Positions 11,801 to 26,800 of a stretch of 64,000 nt of DNA are shown here, piece by piece. How positions within the stretch are numbered: the stretch's first letter is position 1; the number at the start of each line of letters is the position of its first letter. The position numbers and the translations under genes are program-made. The notes under the pieces are model-generated. The model did no database searches, had not been told where the DNA came from, and saw only the letters and a program-made list of their open reading frames with translations. The stretch spans positions 25,490-89,489 of the forward strand of contig JBAMJV010011224.1 in NCBI GenBank assembly GCA_037951105.1. Direction: 5' to 3'. The stretch comes from Echinarachnius parma. Taxonomy: Eukaryota; Echinodermata; Echinoidea; Clypeasteroida; Echinarachniidae.

Positions 11801-14800
11801 CATTGTATACCTTTGAAATGGGACTTTTACAATCAGTTTTAAAAAGAAACTAGTTGCTTTCCATACTTTTAAAGTCCATTTAGAGTTAAGTTCAACTTTA
11901 ATAGGATATATGTGAAACACCCCCTGTCCTGAATAGGCTAAACACTATTCCTGGGGATAAACAGTCAACCAGTAACCTTATGCAAATATTTGCCAAAAGG
12001 GTTGGTCATGAGATGTATACAGTTTGTTTTTTCTTCGTATTTATTTCCTAGTTTAGATTTCAGTCATGCATGCCCAAAATTATATGACTAGCTAGTAATA
12101 TGTAAAATCCTCACTATTTTAGTTTGTTGCATAAACTCATATATACCAGAAATATTTGTTTTTGTAAATAAATAAAAATAAATGAAAATGTCAAAATGAC
12201 AGATCATTAGTATAACCCAAATCTATAAATCATTTTAATTCAATGTTTTTTAGTTTTCCTAGATTTCTTTTTTATATCATTAAAATTGTCAAAATGACAG
12301 ATCATAGTATAACCCAAATCTATAAATCATTTAATTCAATCAATATTATATTTTAACTTCCTTGATACAGAGAAATAACTGAACAGGAATATGACAAGTG
12401 TTAAATCACTTCATTCAATTAATGTTATATTTACACTTCCTAGTTATAAACTGAAAAAATATAAATTTTTTAACATATTAAACACATTAAACATTAAACA
12501 GAACAATTCAATCAATGTAACTGTTGTATTTTACCTCCCTAGAGAAATAACTGAATAAATATGACTAGAGTTATCCCATATTAATAGCATAATAGCTTAG
12601 AATCCTGTTTGCATATATTTGATCGGTGCACTATTAAATATATCCTTGGAATGTGGTTTAATCATATTTCTTGTATTGTATCTGTTCTTTGTATTAAAGG
12701 GATATATAGTGCTTTAAAATTCATTGTCATGTGGTGGTTTTAATCATGAGCATTTGATAAGATAATAAATTATTAAATGCATAATAAACTTTAGATTGAA
12801 AGAAATTCCCCTTTAAACAACATGTTTATGAAAATATTAAATGGGTCTGTCCATTCTGTGTTAAAATATGTAAAGCTGACAAATGTGAATATTTTTGTAA
12901 CATTTTAAAATAGCTGTAATTTCTCTCAGACGAAATAGATAGAAATTATACAATCACATTTGTTTTCACATTTCAATTTTGCCCTCCTTACAAAATGTAC
13001 ATGTACATTATGTGTATATAATTGCCCCCCTCTCAACTATAACCAAACCACCCCTTTAATCTTGATTTAATTTGCTTTTTTTAAATTTGTTGTGTGCATT
13101 ATACTAATCAATGCTCAATGCTGGCCAAACATTCCCTGCTAATAAGAATTCATGAGGTTTTGATTACTAGCAAATTAATGTATACTGCTGTCAAATGTTT
13201 GCACTTCCCTAGCCTGATGTTCAGGGCCCATATTCAATTATTCATCAAACCGCACTAGCAGTGAACAAATACATGGGGGCTCAGGGCCATTAAAGTGCCC
13301 CCAAAACAATTAAAGAGCCCCCTTAAATTTGCATAGAGTTCAGTGCAGTTTTGTTAGTGTTATTTTTATGCAGGCAAACTTGAAATGTAGCACAAACAAA
13401 ATAAATATGATTTCTTTTCCCTGCGCATTGCATTAGTTCAAGTCTACATGCATTTTAATAGATGATAGGGCTAAGTTTGCAACACCATATCATTTTAGTT
13501 GCCAACTAGGGTTAGGTTAGAAGGTAATACATGCTTACCCAGATAACCGTAGTTAGTGATTAAGACAAATTTGTGTTACTAAGCCCGAGGACCCTATCAT
13601 AAGCTAGAGTGGTTTTATGAATATACTTGATTCTAATGAATGCAGTTCGATGCATAAAATGTACCTGACATACAGTACATTAGTTGTTGCTATATATGTA
13701 GGGCAAAACTCAGGGATGTACTTTTTTGGTTAAAAGTATTCAAATATATGTACCTTGTGACAAGACAATCATTTATGCATGATTTTCATTCTGCCAATTT
13801 AATAAATTAATGAGCAAATTATACCCCCCCCCCAAAAAAAAACAACAACACACAGCAACAACAACAACAAAGCAAAGCAAAATTAAAGCCAGATATTTTG
13901 TTTCTTCAACATGGGAACAATTTGCATTTTTATAAGCTTCAGTGCGTCTACTAGATTGCGACCATCAATCATATCAGTTGGGAGTTGTAATCGGAGTTGC
14001 CTATGAATGTTGAAACACCCATGAATTTTGATCCAATACAACTCGGAATTATTAAAGAACGGATACAGAGTCTGACTTTGATATAGAAGCAAAGACATTC
14101 TTAACCCCTTGTCTACAGGAAACTTGTTGGCTATGTACAAAGTCTACCTGGATTTCAAAATCTTGATTTGGAAATAGTTACTCAACAAAAAGTGGCATTA
14201 AAGGGAACCAACACCCCAACATATTATTCTTATCGATGAAAGGTCACAGTTTTAGTAGTCCATTCCACCAACAAGTTCAGAAAGATAGGTTTATATAATT
14301 GAAAAATTATATAATTGAAAAACTCTTCACCACACTATTGTCAGTGTTCATGGATGAGCTGAAGAAGACTATCTATTGTCTAGGATGTATAATAATAATA
14401 ATGTTTCGATTTATATAGCGCCTAATATGATTGATATTCATCTCTAAGCGCTTTACAATGATATTATTACCCCGGTCATAGGATACAATGCAAACCAGTA
14501 CACATTGTGTGCACCATCTCCACTCCCTGGGGAGCATTCCTTCCAAGCGGCTCATGGGCATTGAGAAGATCGTTCACATAAATGCTTTTACCTCCTACCG
14601 GGTCCCCATATATACACCTGGGTAGAGAGCAGCAATTGTGGATAAATTGTCTTGCTGAAGGACAAACGCGATGGGCAGGGTTCGAACTCGGGATCTCATG
14701 ATCGGAAAGCGCGCGCTCTACCAATCTTGCCACACCACATCTTCTGCATCTTCTGTGATTCTATTGCCTCCAAACGTATGCATGTATAGAATTGGTTGGT

Positions 14801-17800
14801 GATTAATTGAACTGTTTATGAATTACACAACCCTTTGCCAAGCATTGGACATCTATTTAATATCAAACAACGGTACCAAAACATATAAGGCTATGTTGTT
14901 CTTTGCGCGTTGGTCCCCTTTAACAGGTGGAAAATAATGAGTATATGGAAAGATTCTAGTTCAATGGACATTTAGATTGCATTTTTCTCATATTGCAGAA
15001 TCCAATATTAGGGTATTAAAATGTCTTTTTAATATTTTACAGTAACTGAAAGCTAGTAAACCTGTGTTGTCTTTTGGTTTGTGGATTGTTTCTTGTCGTA
15101 TCTTTAGTGTTTATCTAATATTCAAATAGATTTTTGTTGTATGTATGGTATCTGGATCAAAAAGTATCCACTGCGCTGCAAGCATAATTCTCCCCTGGTT
15201 AACATGATTTTATGAAATTAGCGTACTTCGGTAATTAATATGCGCATAATTTGCATATTTAACATTGGATCATTTAAACAAAAACATGAACGCGTCACCA
15301 ATATTTCAATGTACCTCCATGCAAAAATGTGCTGGAATCAGACAATCGGTCTTCGAGATCTTAGGGGGAGGGGGGTCAAATTGCCCCCCCCCCCCCCCCC
15401 AGTAAAAACCTGATCTGAAATACGCCAGTTAAAATAGGGTTAAAGGATTGCGCCCATGATTAGGGGTTGGGTTCTATGGGAAACGTGTGTTATTCTAAAA
15501 TCATATTGGTTTCCTACAGGCCAACACTGAACTAGTGGTGAGGAAAACAGTATTATGTTTATTTCATTACCATGACAACAAATGTAATTAGTATATTAAC
15601 TAAAAGGCCAATGGGACTATCGTTTTTTCCACATCACATCATTTTATCACTCTTGGCTCATTAAACACCATTTTAGCTTAACCCATTGCCTACAGAAACC
15701 TGGTGGGTCCTGTATTAACTCTATGGGGATTGTAAAATCTAGTAGGGAACAGGTTAACCCATTGCCTATGGGAACCTGGTGGGTCCTGTATTATTCCTGT
15801 ATTAACTCTATGTGGATTGTATAATCTAGTATGGAACAGGTTAACCCATTTGCCTACAGGAACTGGGTGGGTCCTGTATTCACTCTATGGGGATTGTAAA
15901 ATCTAGTAGGGAACAGGTTAAGTATAGTTTCCCGTCCGGTCCAATCCATTAACTTGATATATACCCTTTCCATTTAAAAACAGTTGTCATCCATCACTTG
16001 ATGCAAATTATTTAAATTGCATTTTAGGCCTAATCACCTTGTGCATGTTTAATGCAAATTGTTATAGTTGCTGTAATGTTCTAATGGATTAAAGAAATGA
16101 CTAAATGCTTGCTGCCACTCATAGCATGCAGTGGCACATTTGGGCAATTACATTTTGAGAATTTTTTTTTAAATACCCGCCTGATTGGAAGTTTTGGGCA
16201 ATTTCATTTTCAGAAAGTTTAAAATTACTTGTCTGATTACACGTTTCATTTCCAATATTATTTTAAGGGGAGGGCCAAAGTCGTAAAAAGTGACTTTAGG
16301 TTGCCAGATCTCCACAACAAGTTTAAACCGATTTTAATTGCAAGTATTTGTAATGAGACAACATAATTCAGAGGTCTACCTCAACAAATTTGTTGCGAAC
16401 ACCTCCAAATCCAAGATGGCGTCCAAAAAAGCAGCCGTTTTGCATTGTTATAGATAATTGGCGAGATTTCCCAAACGACACCTCATATCAACATTATTAT
16501 GCAGTCATATTAAAGGCAATAACATTTCCTATAATCTGATACCAAACACCGTGGAGTTCAGGATATGTAACACGGTCATTTTTAGCCCCAAACTCAAAAT
16601 TTAGGCATTTTTTCCCAAAAATATGAAATTATTGATTTACATAATTACGCATAATTCAATTATTGTATTAGCAGTTGAATTAATACTTTTCAGAAAACTG
16701 TCCAATTATATCAACTATACTCTCTGAAAATTTCAAGTATGTACCGTATCTGAACAAAAAGTTATAGTTCTTGGAAGTCAGCATTGATATCGACAAAACG
16801 GGTAGTTTTGCATGAATTCTTATGCTATACAGGGTGTCTCAAAAATGTGTAATCTTAATTATAGGATTTGTATTTCAAAATGATTGCGTCAATCTCGGGA
16901 CACCTTGAATTCCATTTATGAACAAATAAAAACAAACACCATTTCTTGTAATATGACGAATATTCCACCATCATTATGTAGTCCGTCTAGATGTCGTGTC
17001 CCCTCGTGTCGTGTCTGTCTTTTATTTATCATAAATCAAGCGCTAAAAATGAACTTAATTCCACTCCACATGGAGCATTCCAGTCATCTGCATACTGACG
17101 CGCATACCATGCATATTGCGAATTCGAATCATATTGGGTGTCCATGATGTGTTTAAAACATTGTCAAGATCATGTTCATTATATTGAATAAGTGTCTTAC
17201 TGAAGTACACAATATGCGGGACGTAATATGTGCAGAGCGTATCTAGATTCGAACACCATCTTGATCGCAAGGTATGCACCCTTCATTCATGCCCTTCATA
17301 TCTTATTACATGTAACTGGAGACCATACAGGTCTATACAAATTATGACTCAGTATTAAAACAAAACAAACTCAATTGCTAAACTAATATGTACAACACCG
17401 AAAAGCCTCAGCAAGCCGAATGTTAGTTTTTTTGTGCACTACACTGTACTCGTGTAACCATGGTAACAACAGCCGATTATGGACAAAAATATACCAAATC
17501 AACCAATATTCATTTTAAAAACTTAAAAATAGCAGGTGAAGGGTGTTATTTCACATGTGATTTGCTTTCCTCCATGTTCACGCGAAAATTAGTGTGTATA
17601 ATGCGGCTTGTACTAACCAGATATATGATTTATTGTATTTCTATTGTTGTCGTTACTATGGTTACAAATGTACACGGTGGTACAAAAAGTTATTCTACTA
17701 TAAACATAATAGCCTATTCAAAGTCTTCATCGAACCCTTAAAAAGTCTAGCTAACTGTGGTGTTCCGAATAATAATCATGTTATAAACATAATTATCCAG

Positions 17801-20800
17801 ATATGGTCGATCCAACTGTAAAGGACGAGCGCCTCCCATTCGAATAGTGCACTAAATAGTGCACTTTGCATGATGGATTTATTACTGCAGTGACATTTCC
17901 GATACTCTATTTTCGTGTATTGCAAACCAATGGCGGCATATTTATGACATAAAAGAAGAAAATTGAATTTTTTTCTAAAAAAGGGATAAACAATATGTCA
18001 TTATTTAAGAGAATTTCTTAAATTAAGTCCGTAAACAAGAATTACATTTTATTGGGGCACCCTGTATAGTGTTCGAAATCGTACAAATTTGCTGTATTTG
18101 TCGATATCAAATGCTGACTTCCAGTTATTATAACTTTTTGTTCAGATATGGTAAACACTTGACATTTTCACAGCCTATTGCTGATATAACTGGACAGTTT
18201 TCTGAAAAGTATTAATTCAACACCCAGTGCAATTCTTGATATATGCTGAATTATGTAAATCAATAATTTCATATTTTTGGGGGAAAAGGCCTAAAATTTG
18301 AGTTTGGTGCTAAAAATGACCGTGTTACATATCCTGAAACCCATTGTGTTTGGTATCAGATTATAGGAAATGTTATTGTCTTTAATATGACTGCAAAATC
18401 ATGCTTATTTCAGGTGTTGTTTGGGAAATCTCGCCAATTGTATAAAGTAAGTCAAAACAGCTACTTCTTTGGACGCCATCTTGGATTTGGAGGTGTTCGC
18501 AACAAATTTTTTGAGGTAGACCTCTGAATTAATTTGTCTCATTAAAAATGCTTGCAAATAAAGTTGGTTTAAACTTGTTGTGGAGATCTGGCAACCTAAG
18601 TCCTTAAGGAAGCCACTTTTTCGATGTTGGCCCTCCCCTTATTTGCACAATTAGATTTTCAGAAGTTTAAAAATACTTGCTTGATTGGAAATTTCAGTTA
18701 CGCAATGACAATGTGCAGAAAGTGTCGAAAATACTTTTGACTATTAATGTTGATTAAGCGTACCCAAATTAGGCCACCACATTTCTTAATCCCCCCGCAA
18801 TATTACATACCTTCACCTAATTGGCAATTGACGCAATGTCGATGTTATCTTATGTTCAGATCGTTTGTTCGTTCTTTCATGTCTTATCCCGATTAGTGTC
18901 TCTAAATCATGTCCCTTAATTGCTAGATAGTTGTAATGTCTGTGATATAAATAGAGATTATTACAATACATGTTAAAATAACTGGATTTGCTCATCCAAT
19001 TCGTTCAGGCTGGTCAATCCAACTGGTTTTCAGTTGGTTCAGCTCAGTATACGTTGCCTCAGGACTACTGTTTTGCCGGTCAAGAGCTAGTCGGAGATCA
19101 TTCGAGGCCGATTCAACATATTTAATCGGCTACGACTGAGCAAAACCAACTCTAGCCTGACTGAAGACCAGTCGGATTGGGTCAAGTCAACTCTGTGTGC
19201 GGAGGGCTTTAATTAGACCATTCAGAACTGGTCCCCAAAATACTTGGGTCGAGGTCTATGGAGATACATATATGCATGTCATACCAACATTAAAAAGTCA
19301 CAAATTGGTTAATGATATTAAAGGGTAGTCTAAAATTTGAGAACTTATTTAAATTTATTTTCTGTGCTTGCTATTGTTACTTTCAGCATATTCCTGTGCC
19401 TTAGTCCGAGACATTCTTCTACAGGGGAGGCTCTTCGTCTCAGAAAACTGGCTCTGCTTTCATTCCAACATATTCAATTATGAAAAACAGGTAAGTTCTA
19501 GATCATTTCAATGAATTTGAATAGGTAGCATTTTAAACTGTCAAAGCACATATTTGACACATGTATAATACTTAACCCATTCAGGACTGGTCCCGAAAAT
19601 ACTCGGGCTAGGGTAGCAAAATCAATCGTCCTGAACGGGTTAATACAACGGTTCTGTCCCTATCCAATCCTCTATCCATCCTTTCTCCTCCTTGACCTTG
19701 TCCTCATCAGCATTGTCCTCCCCCTTCCTCCTTGACCTTGTCCTCATCAGCATTGTCCTCCCCCTTCCTCCTTGACCTTGTCCTCATCAGCATTGTCCCC
19801 CCGTTCCTCCTTGACCTTGTCCTCATCAGCATTGTCCTCCCCCTTCCTCCTTGACCTTGTCCTCTCCAGCATTGTCCCCCCCCCCCGTTCCTCCTTGACC
19901 TTGTCCTCATCAGCATTGTCCTCCCCCTTCCTCCTTGACCTTGTCCTCTCCAGCATTGTCCCCCCCCCCCGTTCCTCCTTGACCTTGTCCTCATCAGCAT
20001 TGTCCTCCCCCTTCCTCCTTGACCTTGTCCTCTCCAGCATTGTCCCCCCCCCCCGTTCCTCCTTGACCTTGTCCTCATCAGCATTGTCCTCCCCCTTCCT
20101 CCTTGACCTTGTCCTCATCAGCATTGTCCCCCCTTCCTCCTTGACCTTGTCCTCATCAGCATTGTCCTCCCCCTTCTCACTTCAACCATCTATAAGTTTC
20201 TCCTCCTACCCTCTTCCTCTCCCCCTCCTCCCCTCTATACCCTCTTCTTCCTTGGCCTCTTCCTCCCCTTTTCCTCATCCTCCCCTCTTGTTTTACTTAT
20301 CCCTCCTCCACCTCCTGCCTATCCCATCTCCACCCTCTTCTATTCCTTCTCATTCTCTTTATTTGTCTTTCTCCATTTCTCCTTTTCCACTGCTACCTGT
20401 TTCTTCTGTATTCTTCACTTTCCATTCTTCCTATATATAATTCGCCCTCATTCGTGTTCCTTCATGTCTCTCAAGTCAATCCTCACAACATTCATCATTT
20501 GTCCAGCTTGTGTATGCAATTAATATAGCCTTCAGTATCTGTTAGGAGTCTTTTTTTTTACAGTGGTCGATGAAATGGCATTGCATTTTTCCTTGGAGAC
20601 TTGGAACATTATTGCAGCTGATAATAGTGTGTTAGATTGTCACCTTTAGTATTCAAGGTGGGCAAGAGCATGACGCATTATTCTCTGTTTCCGTCTAACA
20701 ACACATTAATAAACACTACCAATGCTTGTCAAAATGCACATGACATCACTTTGACATAGGCCATATGTTCTGAGATATGTTACCAGTACATTAAGAAATG

Positions 20801-23800
20801 ACTATGTGAAGTGAACAAAATGTTAACATTATTTTTCTTATAAAAAATTATTCTTTCTTATTAAACACTAATATTTACAAGTAAACTTTAATGCCAACTT
20901 TCTGTCTTCTCCCCACATTGTTAACCAGGTTGCAATACGAGTCGAGACAATCACCAAGCTTACCAAAGAGCGGACAGCGTTTGTGGTTCCCAATGCAATC
21001 GGTATCCAGACACCCTCAGAAAAGGTCAGTAGTCTGTGGTATAGACACGAGCAGAGCTGCCAACCATTCCATTTTGCCAGAATTTTTCACCTTTCAACCA
21101 TAATTATGGCATTCCCTTTTCTATGTAAAATCACATTTCCCTTATTTTCAATCATATTATATACAGTAGGTATGAGAATCCCTTTCCCCTAATTTTAAAT
21201 CATATAATATATTAGGATCCCTTTCCCCTTATTTTCAATCATATTATATATTTCATCTATGGTGAATGCAATATATAGTGACCACTGAAGGGAAGCAAGA
21301 ATACCACTGTAGATAGGTGACCTCTATATACAGGTTCTTTTACATTCTTTTTCTCTGCAGGGGATCACTCCCAGTGGCCACTATAGACAGGTGGCTGGTA
21401 AGACAGGTTTGACTGTAACTATAATACAGAGTATTTATTGAGGGTTTGACTGTCAATGAACCTGTCTATAGAGGTCACCTGTCTACACTGGTATTCTTGC
21501 TTCCCTTCATTGGTCACTATTACACTATAGACAGGTTTGACTGTAATTTGTTTCCCTTATATAAGGTCATATTTAAATAGCTTCCACAAAAGACCTTACC
21601 TGTAAATTTACCTGTTAATTACCTGATAATTAAGAAACTATACCCTGTAAGTAGAAACAAAACTAAATCTGTAAGGACAAAAATAGATTTTGTTTTGTGC
21701 AACAACATTTTTCCCTTGAACATGATATAATTTGTGTCATGAGCATCTCCTTTGTTGATTTTTGTGCAATACAAGAAACTGCGAGCAGAAAACTCACTAT
21801 GTCGTATGGGGGTAATGATAATACAACAGTTTTGAGCATTGATATGTTGCCTTTAATAAGCACTGTGTATCACTGTCATTTGTCCCCGTTATATAACGTC
21901 ATATTTAAATAGCTACCACAGAAGATCTAGCCTTAGCTTACTGGGAAACTAAACTCTGTATAAAAGATGGATGACCTGCAATTTGGTATTTTGTTCAAGG
22001 ATTTTTCCTGGCAAACAACAGTTTTTCCCCCTCGTGATATCTGTGTGCCATTTTAAGCGTCTCCTTGGTTGAATATATGAGAAACCGCACGCAATAAAAA
22101 ATCACTATTGTCGTATCGTGCCTGTTTCGTGATTAAAAAACCTTGGGGTAACCTATGAGTGTTCAATGTCGTATTGGGTTCCGGGCTCATAATTACGCAG
22201 GAGATAGACTTTCTGCACGTACAAACGTACTTGTAACCGTATCATAGTGGGAGGAAATGGTCATTGTGGTCATTATAAAGACATGTTTTTCCAAAGGATA
22301 TTAACCCGTTTGGTACGAGAGTTTGCAATCCCCATAGAGTTGATACAGATAATTATTATTTAAAAAAATGTATTATATTTTTCAAAGAAAAAGAAGCAAA
22401 GTTATATTGCATACATGTAGAATTGAAAATCTAAAACTATAACACCGGAGATTGATTTTCAGCGAAAAAATGTACTTGAGATGCTACAGTGGGAGGTGGA
22501 CGTAGCCATTGTGATAATTTAAATAAAAACATGTTCCATATTTCCAAGATCTAAGGTGATAGCACTAGTTAGAGATTGTTTTTCAGCATCACAGGAAGTA
22601 AAAAAAGGTTGTTGTGATTTTTTACAGCGAGTAGTATAGGGTTCTGGGATCATTATATTTGCTGGGGATAGGATTTCAGCAGCGAAATTATGTTCTTGAG
22701 ACGATCGTGGGAGGTTGAACCAATCATTGTGATCAGTATAAAACAAAATCTTGTTTAATAGATATTTTCCAATGAATACAAGAAGCCAAGTTGTTGCATA
22801 GACTTCAAGATGTAAGCTGATTACACAAGAGATTGATTTTCAGGGAAGAAGAAGAAGAGGCAAATTTTGTTGTATAGACCTGAAGATCTAAGATGATAAA
22901 TCTTGATTGATTTTCAGCGTAACGGGAGGTGATAAAGGTTGCTGTAATTTTTTACAGCGAGTAGTATAAGGTTCTGGGATCATTATTTTTGCTGAGGATA
23001 GGGTTTCAGCAGCGGAAATATGTTCTTCGAGACGATATCGTGGGAGATGGATGCAACCATTGTAATAATTATATTTACATTTTTTTCTTCTCTATTTTCA
23101 ATGAATATTATTAAGAAGAAGCAGCAATATTTTTTTTGTGCAAAGACTTCAAAATCTCAGAAGATTACACTAGGGACTGAATTTCAGCGAACAAATGTGC
23201 TAGAGATGATACCACAGAAAGTGAAAAAGGTTTTTGTGATAGAATTAATTTTGATAATTATTTTTTTAAAACATGTTCTTTATTTTCCAATGAATATTTA
23301 GAAGAAGTTCTAAGCAAAGTTTTGTTTTGCATAGACTTCAAGATTACTTTTGCTTGACTAAAGTCAAGATTATGACCATACATGGTTTTTTTGAACACCC
23401 CATTTTATTTGTAAAACTAAGATTTGGATATGAAAATAAATAACAGAAAGATCTAAGATGGTTACACCAGAGATTGATTTTCAACGAACAAATATGCTTG
23501 AGATGATACCATAGGAAGTGAAAAAGGTTGTTTTGATGTATTACAGTCAGTGGTATTGGGTTCTGAGATCATAATTACGCTGGGGATAGAATTTCAGCAT
23601 AAACATCTTCTTGAGACAATATCGTGGGAGGTGGAAGCAATCATTGTGATAACTATTTTGAAGAAAGAAAAAACACATACTATATTATTTTCCAATGAAT
23701 ATTATAAGAAGAACCAATGCTGTCTTTTTGTTTACACAGAATTCAAGATGTAAGATGATAACATTTGTAAGAGATTGATATTCAGTGTACGAAACACTTG

Positions 23801-26800
23801 AGATATGATACAGTGGGAAGAGAACAAGGTTAAATATTCCCAAGATTATTATACAAATACATTGCCTAGACTCCGAGATTATGCTGTGATTGAAATTTGC
23901 TTGAGACGATATCGTAGGATGAGTTTTCAAGCTAGAGGATGAAGAGTGTACAGATGATGCTGTTTAGAATTAAGTCAAACCTGTTCTTGTAATTATCATT
24001 ATTTAAAGACCGCCTGCCTATAAGGACCATTTTCTTTTATCCCCAGAAAGCATTTTTAAATTGTAAATTAACATATCTATATGAAATTTTTCATATCAAC
24101 TACTCTTCTCTGTCTCCATTTGATGGTCTATGTATATCTATTAATATTTATAAAGTAAATGTCACTAATAAAAGAAAATGATATCAATGAGTCGTACATA
24201 AATATAAACATACATATATAATAGGAAAAAACGTTAAATAAACACTGTGTGTCTATAAACATGCATGATTTGACGTCATATCTTGATCAAACATAATTGT
24301 CACCAAATTACCTTTCAAGGTGCAATGCGATGTGGCAAATAAGCCTCTAATTAGTTAAAATGATGATTTATTTCACAAACATGAAATGGTGAAATGAAAG
24401 TGAAACTGGTATTAGTGTACAGTATTGGAAGCTCCTCATTCAGTTTGTACAGGTCTATATACCCTAGTGCCTGCATTGACCATCAAAGGCTCTTTGGCAT
24501 TTTGCACTCTACAAATATATATTTCTAATTTTATTATTATTTAAAAAGATGAAATGAAATGTAAAGCATAAATTGTAAATTTCAACTACCAATTCAATAT
24601 TTATTATCAAATGAACAAATGACTGATATTTATAATTAGCATTAATACAATGTGTACATCTCTGATGTCGGAAGAACATGCACGCTCCACAGACTATAGT
24701 CTGAATATATTTGAAACCAGTCCTGAATGGGTTATCACTCGTTAGAATAACATGAATGGAAATACAAATGAGGTGTGGAAATTACATACATGTAGTTTTT
24801 TTTTTTTTATGGAAACAAAACTTCCCTACTAGATTTTGCAAACCCCTATAGAGTTTCCTAACAGGTTCTCGTACGCAATGGGTTAACGGCATCTGCTTTC
24901 AAGTACAAAATGTGGCTCAATGGATTTGCCGAGCATGAATATGATAATAAAACCATAAGAACTGTACATGAACATTGTAACAGTATGTGTTCTCAAGGAA
25001 TTGCTATGATAATGCTTTTTTTTAAACAGCTGCCATAATATTCCTTGTAAGTGCTATTGAACGGGTGGTCATGCGGACCTGAATTGCCAATTTGTCGCAA
25101 TAAGTACCGTTGTTATTTCTGAGGGAAAACATCCCACTAGATACTGTACATGAGTTCTTTTACATAAATGATAGTGTAAAAAATACTGTAAAGCGCTTGA
25201 AAGATGATATTGTATGATATTATATGCCATATATAAACCAAGCCGTTTATTATTGTTATTATTGTTATTATTATTATCATTATCATTACTATTATTTTTA
25301 TCATTATATCAAAATTTTCCTACTGTTTCAAATCTAATTCCCATTATCTTTTATTGCATTTATTGCATGTGTATGCCCTTTCAAATACACACACAATGCA
25401 TTAAACAAAATAATAATAATTGGGGTCATTTACCGCCCTGAAAAATATGAAAAAGCCTCAGAATAGATTTTTGGTTTAACAATTTCATTAAGTACAATTT
25501 CAAACAAATTTCAAAGTATTACCAATTATAAGGCAGGTAATCTTGAAAAGTAGCCTTTGAAATAATGAGAGTCAGAAATAAGCATAGCTTTTTGTCCTAG
25601 AAGAATCTTCGTCAAGGCAAAAATGACACATACACACAAACTGATAAATGCAAACATGCACACAGATACATCATACATCATATGTTTATTGTGCACCATT
25701 TTCACATCTAATGTAGATCTCTGTATAATGCACAGGCAACATCTGTCAATACTAGAATAGTCCTAGGCCAGAATGTAGAACTCTTAAACTGATGCCCCCA
25801 TTTTGGTTAGATATTATATGGTGATGTTAAAATTACATATTAAAATTGTTTCCTCCTCTTATTCAACCTTTTCCCATATCGAAAATAAAACAAAACTGTT
25901 TTGTTATCACCTACTAGTTTGGTTTTTATGTTATATAGTTGTATTTAAATTGACATTTTTGTCACAGCTTTTCTTATTTTGATATATCGAGGGGAGCGGC
26001 ATTTCATCTTCATGTAATTTAGAATATGTCGCCAGACCGGGAATATTGAACTGTACAACGAACCCATGCCCACCACCCACCATTTTGGTGTGATAAACCC
26101 ATATCTCAACTTGTCTTGTTATCTTTACACTCTCGGTTGAGTATCCCATTAGTTGTGGAGTCCCTGGAGTACTAGGGGCGATTTTTACTTTAGAACATCA
26201 ATTCTTCATGAACCCCAGTCGGAGATCCAGGGGCATTAATAACAATTCTAGGAATTCATGTATATATGTTGGCCCAATATTTAACCTTTTCCCTATACCC
26301 AGGGGGCAAACCACCATTTTTTTAGGATTTCAGCTTTTGCCTGTTGTAAAAGGTTGGCCATCAGAAATGGCTTCTAGGACCTTCTAGGATCACAACCTAG
26401 GTGGACAACCTCGCGAACTAGCTGCTGGAAGTCCACAGAATGAGTTTCAAGAAAACCACACCTATATGCACTTAATAGTGTGTTTCAGCCTTAGGGGTCA
26501 TGAACACCCAGTCGCACATCTTGCAAAATTACACCACAATGCACGCCTGATTCCAACTTGTTTTTTTTTTTGGAGGGTCTTCCTCAGAATATTTGAGCAT
26601 ATTGCAGCTTTGGTTAATACTGTGTCATACGTCGTTACAAAGTGGTGCGTCACACACGGACGTGAAATTTCGTATACAGCGCTTATGTATAAAATACAAA
26701 TAAATGCTTAAGAGTCAAAAATAGGATTTTTTAATCTTTAAAAACCTAATTCGCTTTTGAAATACCTATGAAGATCATTATACAGCGACACCAGCTATGT

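Noticed and set aside
14679-14735. A functional tRNA gene
   Set aside because: Only the A and B boxes are tRNA-like; the acceptor stem does not pair and a SINE body and tail follow.
19707-20440. A 222-codon Ser/Leu-rich frame and two Arg/Gly-rich frames on the - strand
   Set aside because: They come from the 40-bp minisatellite and the adjacent C/T-rich tract; they lie in intron 4.
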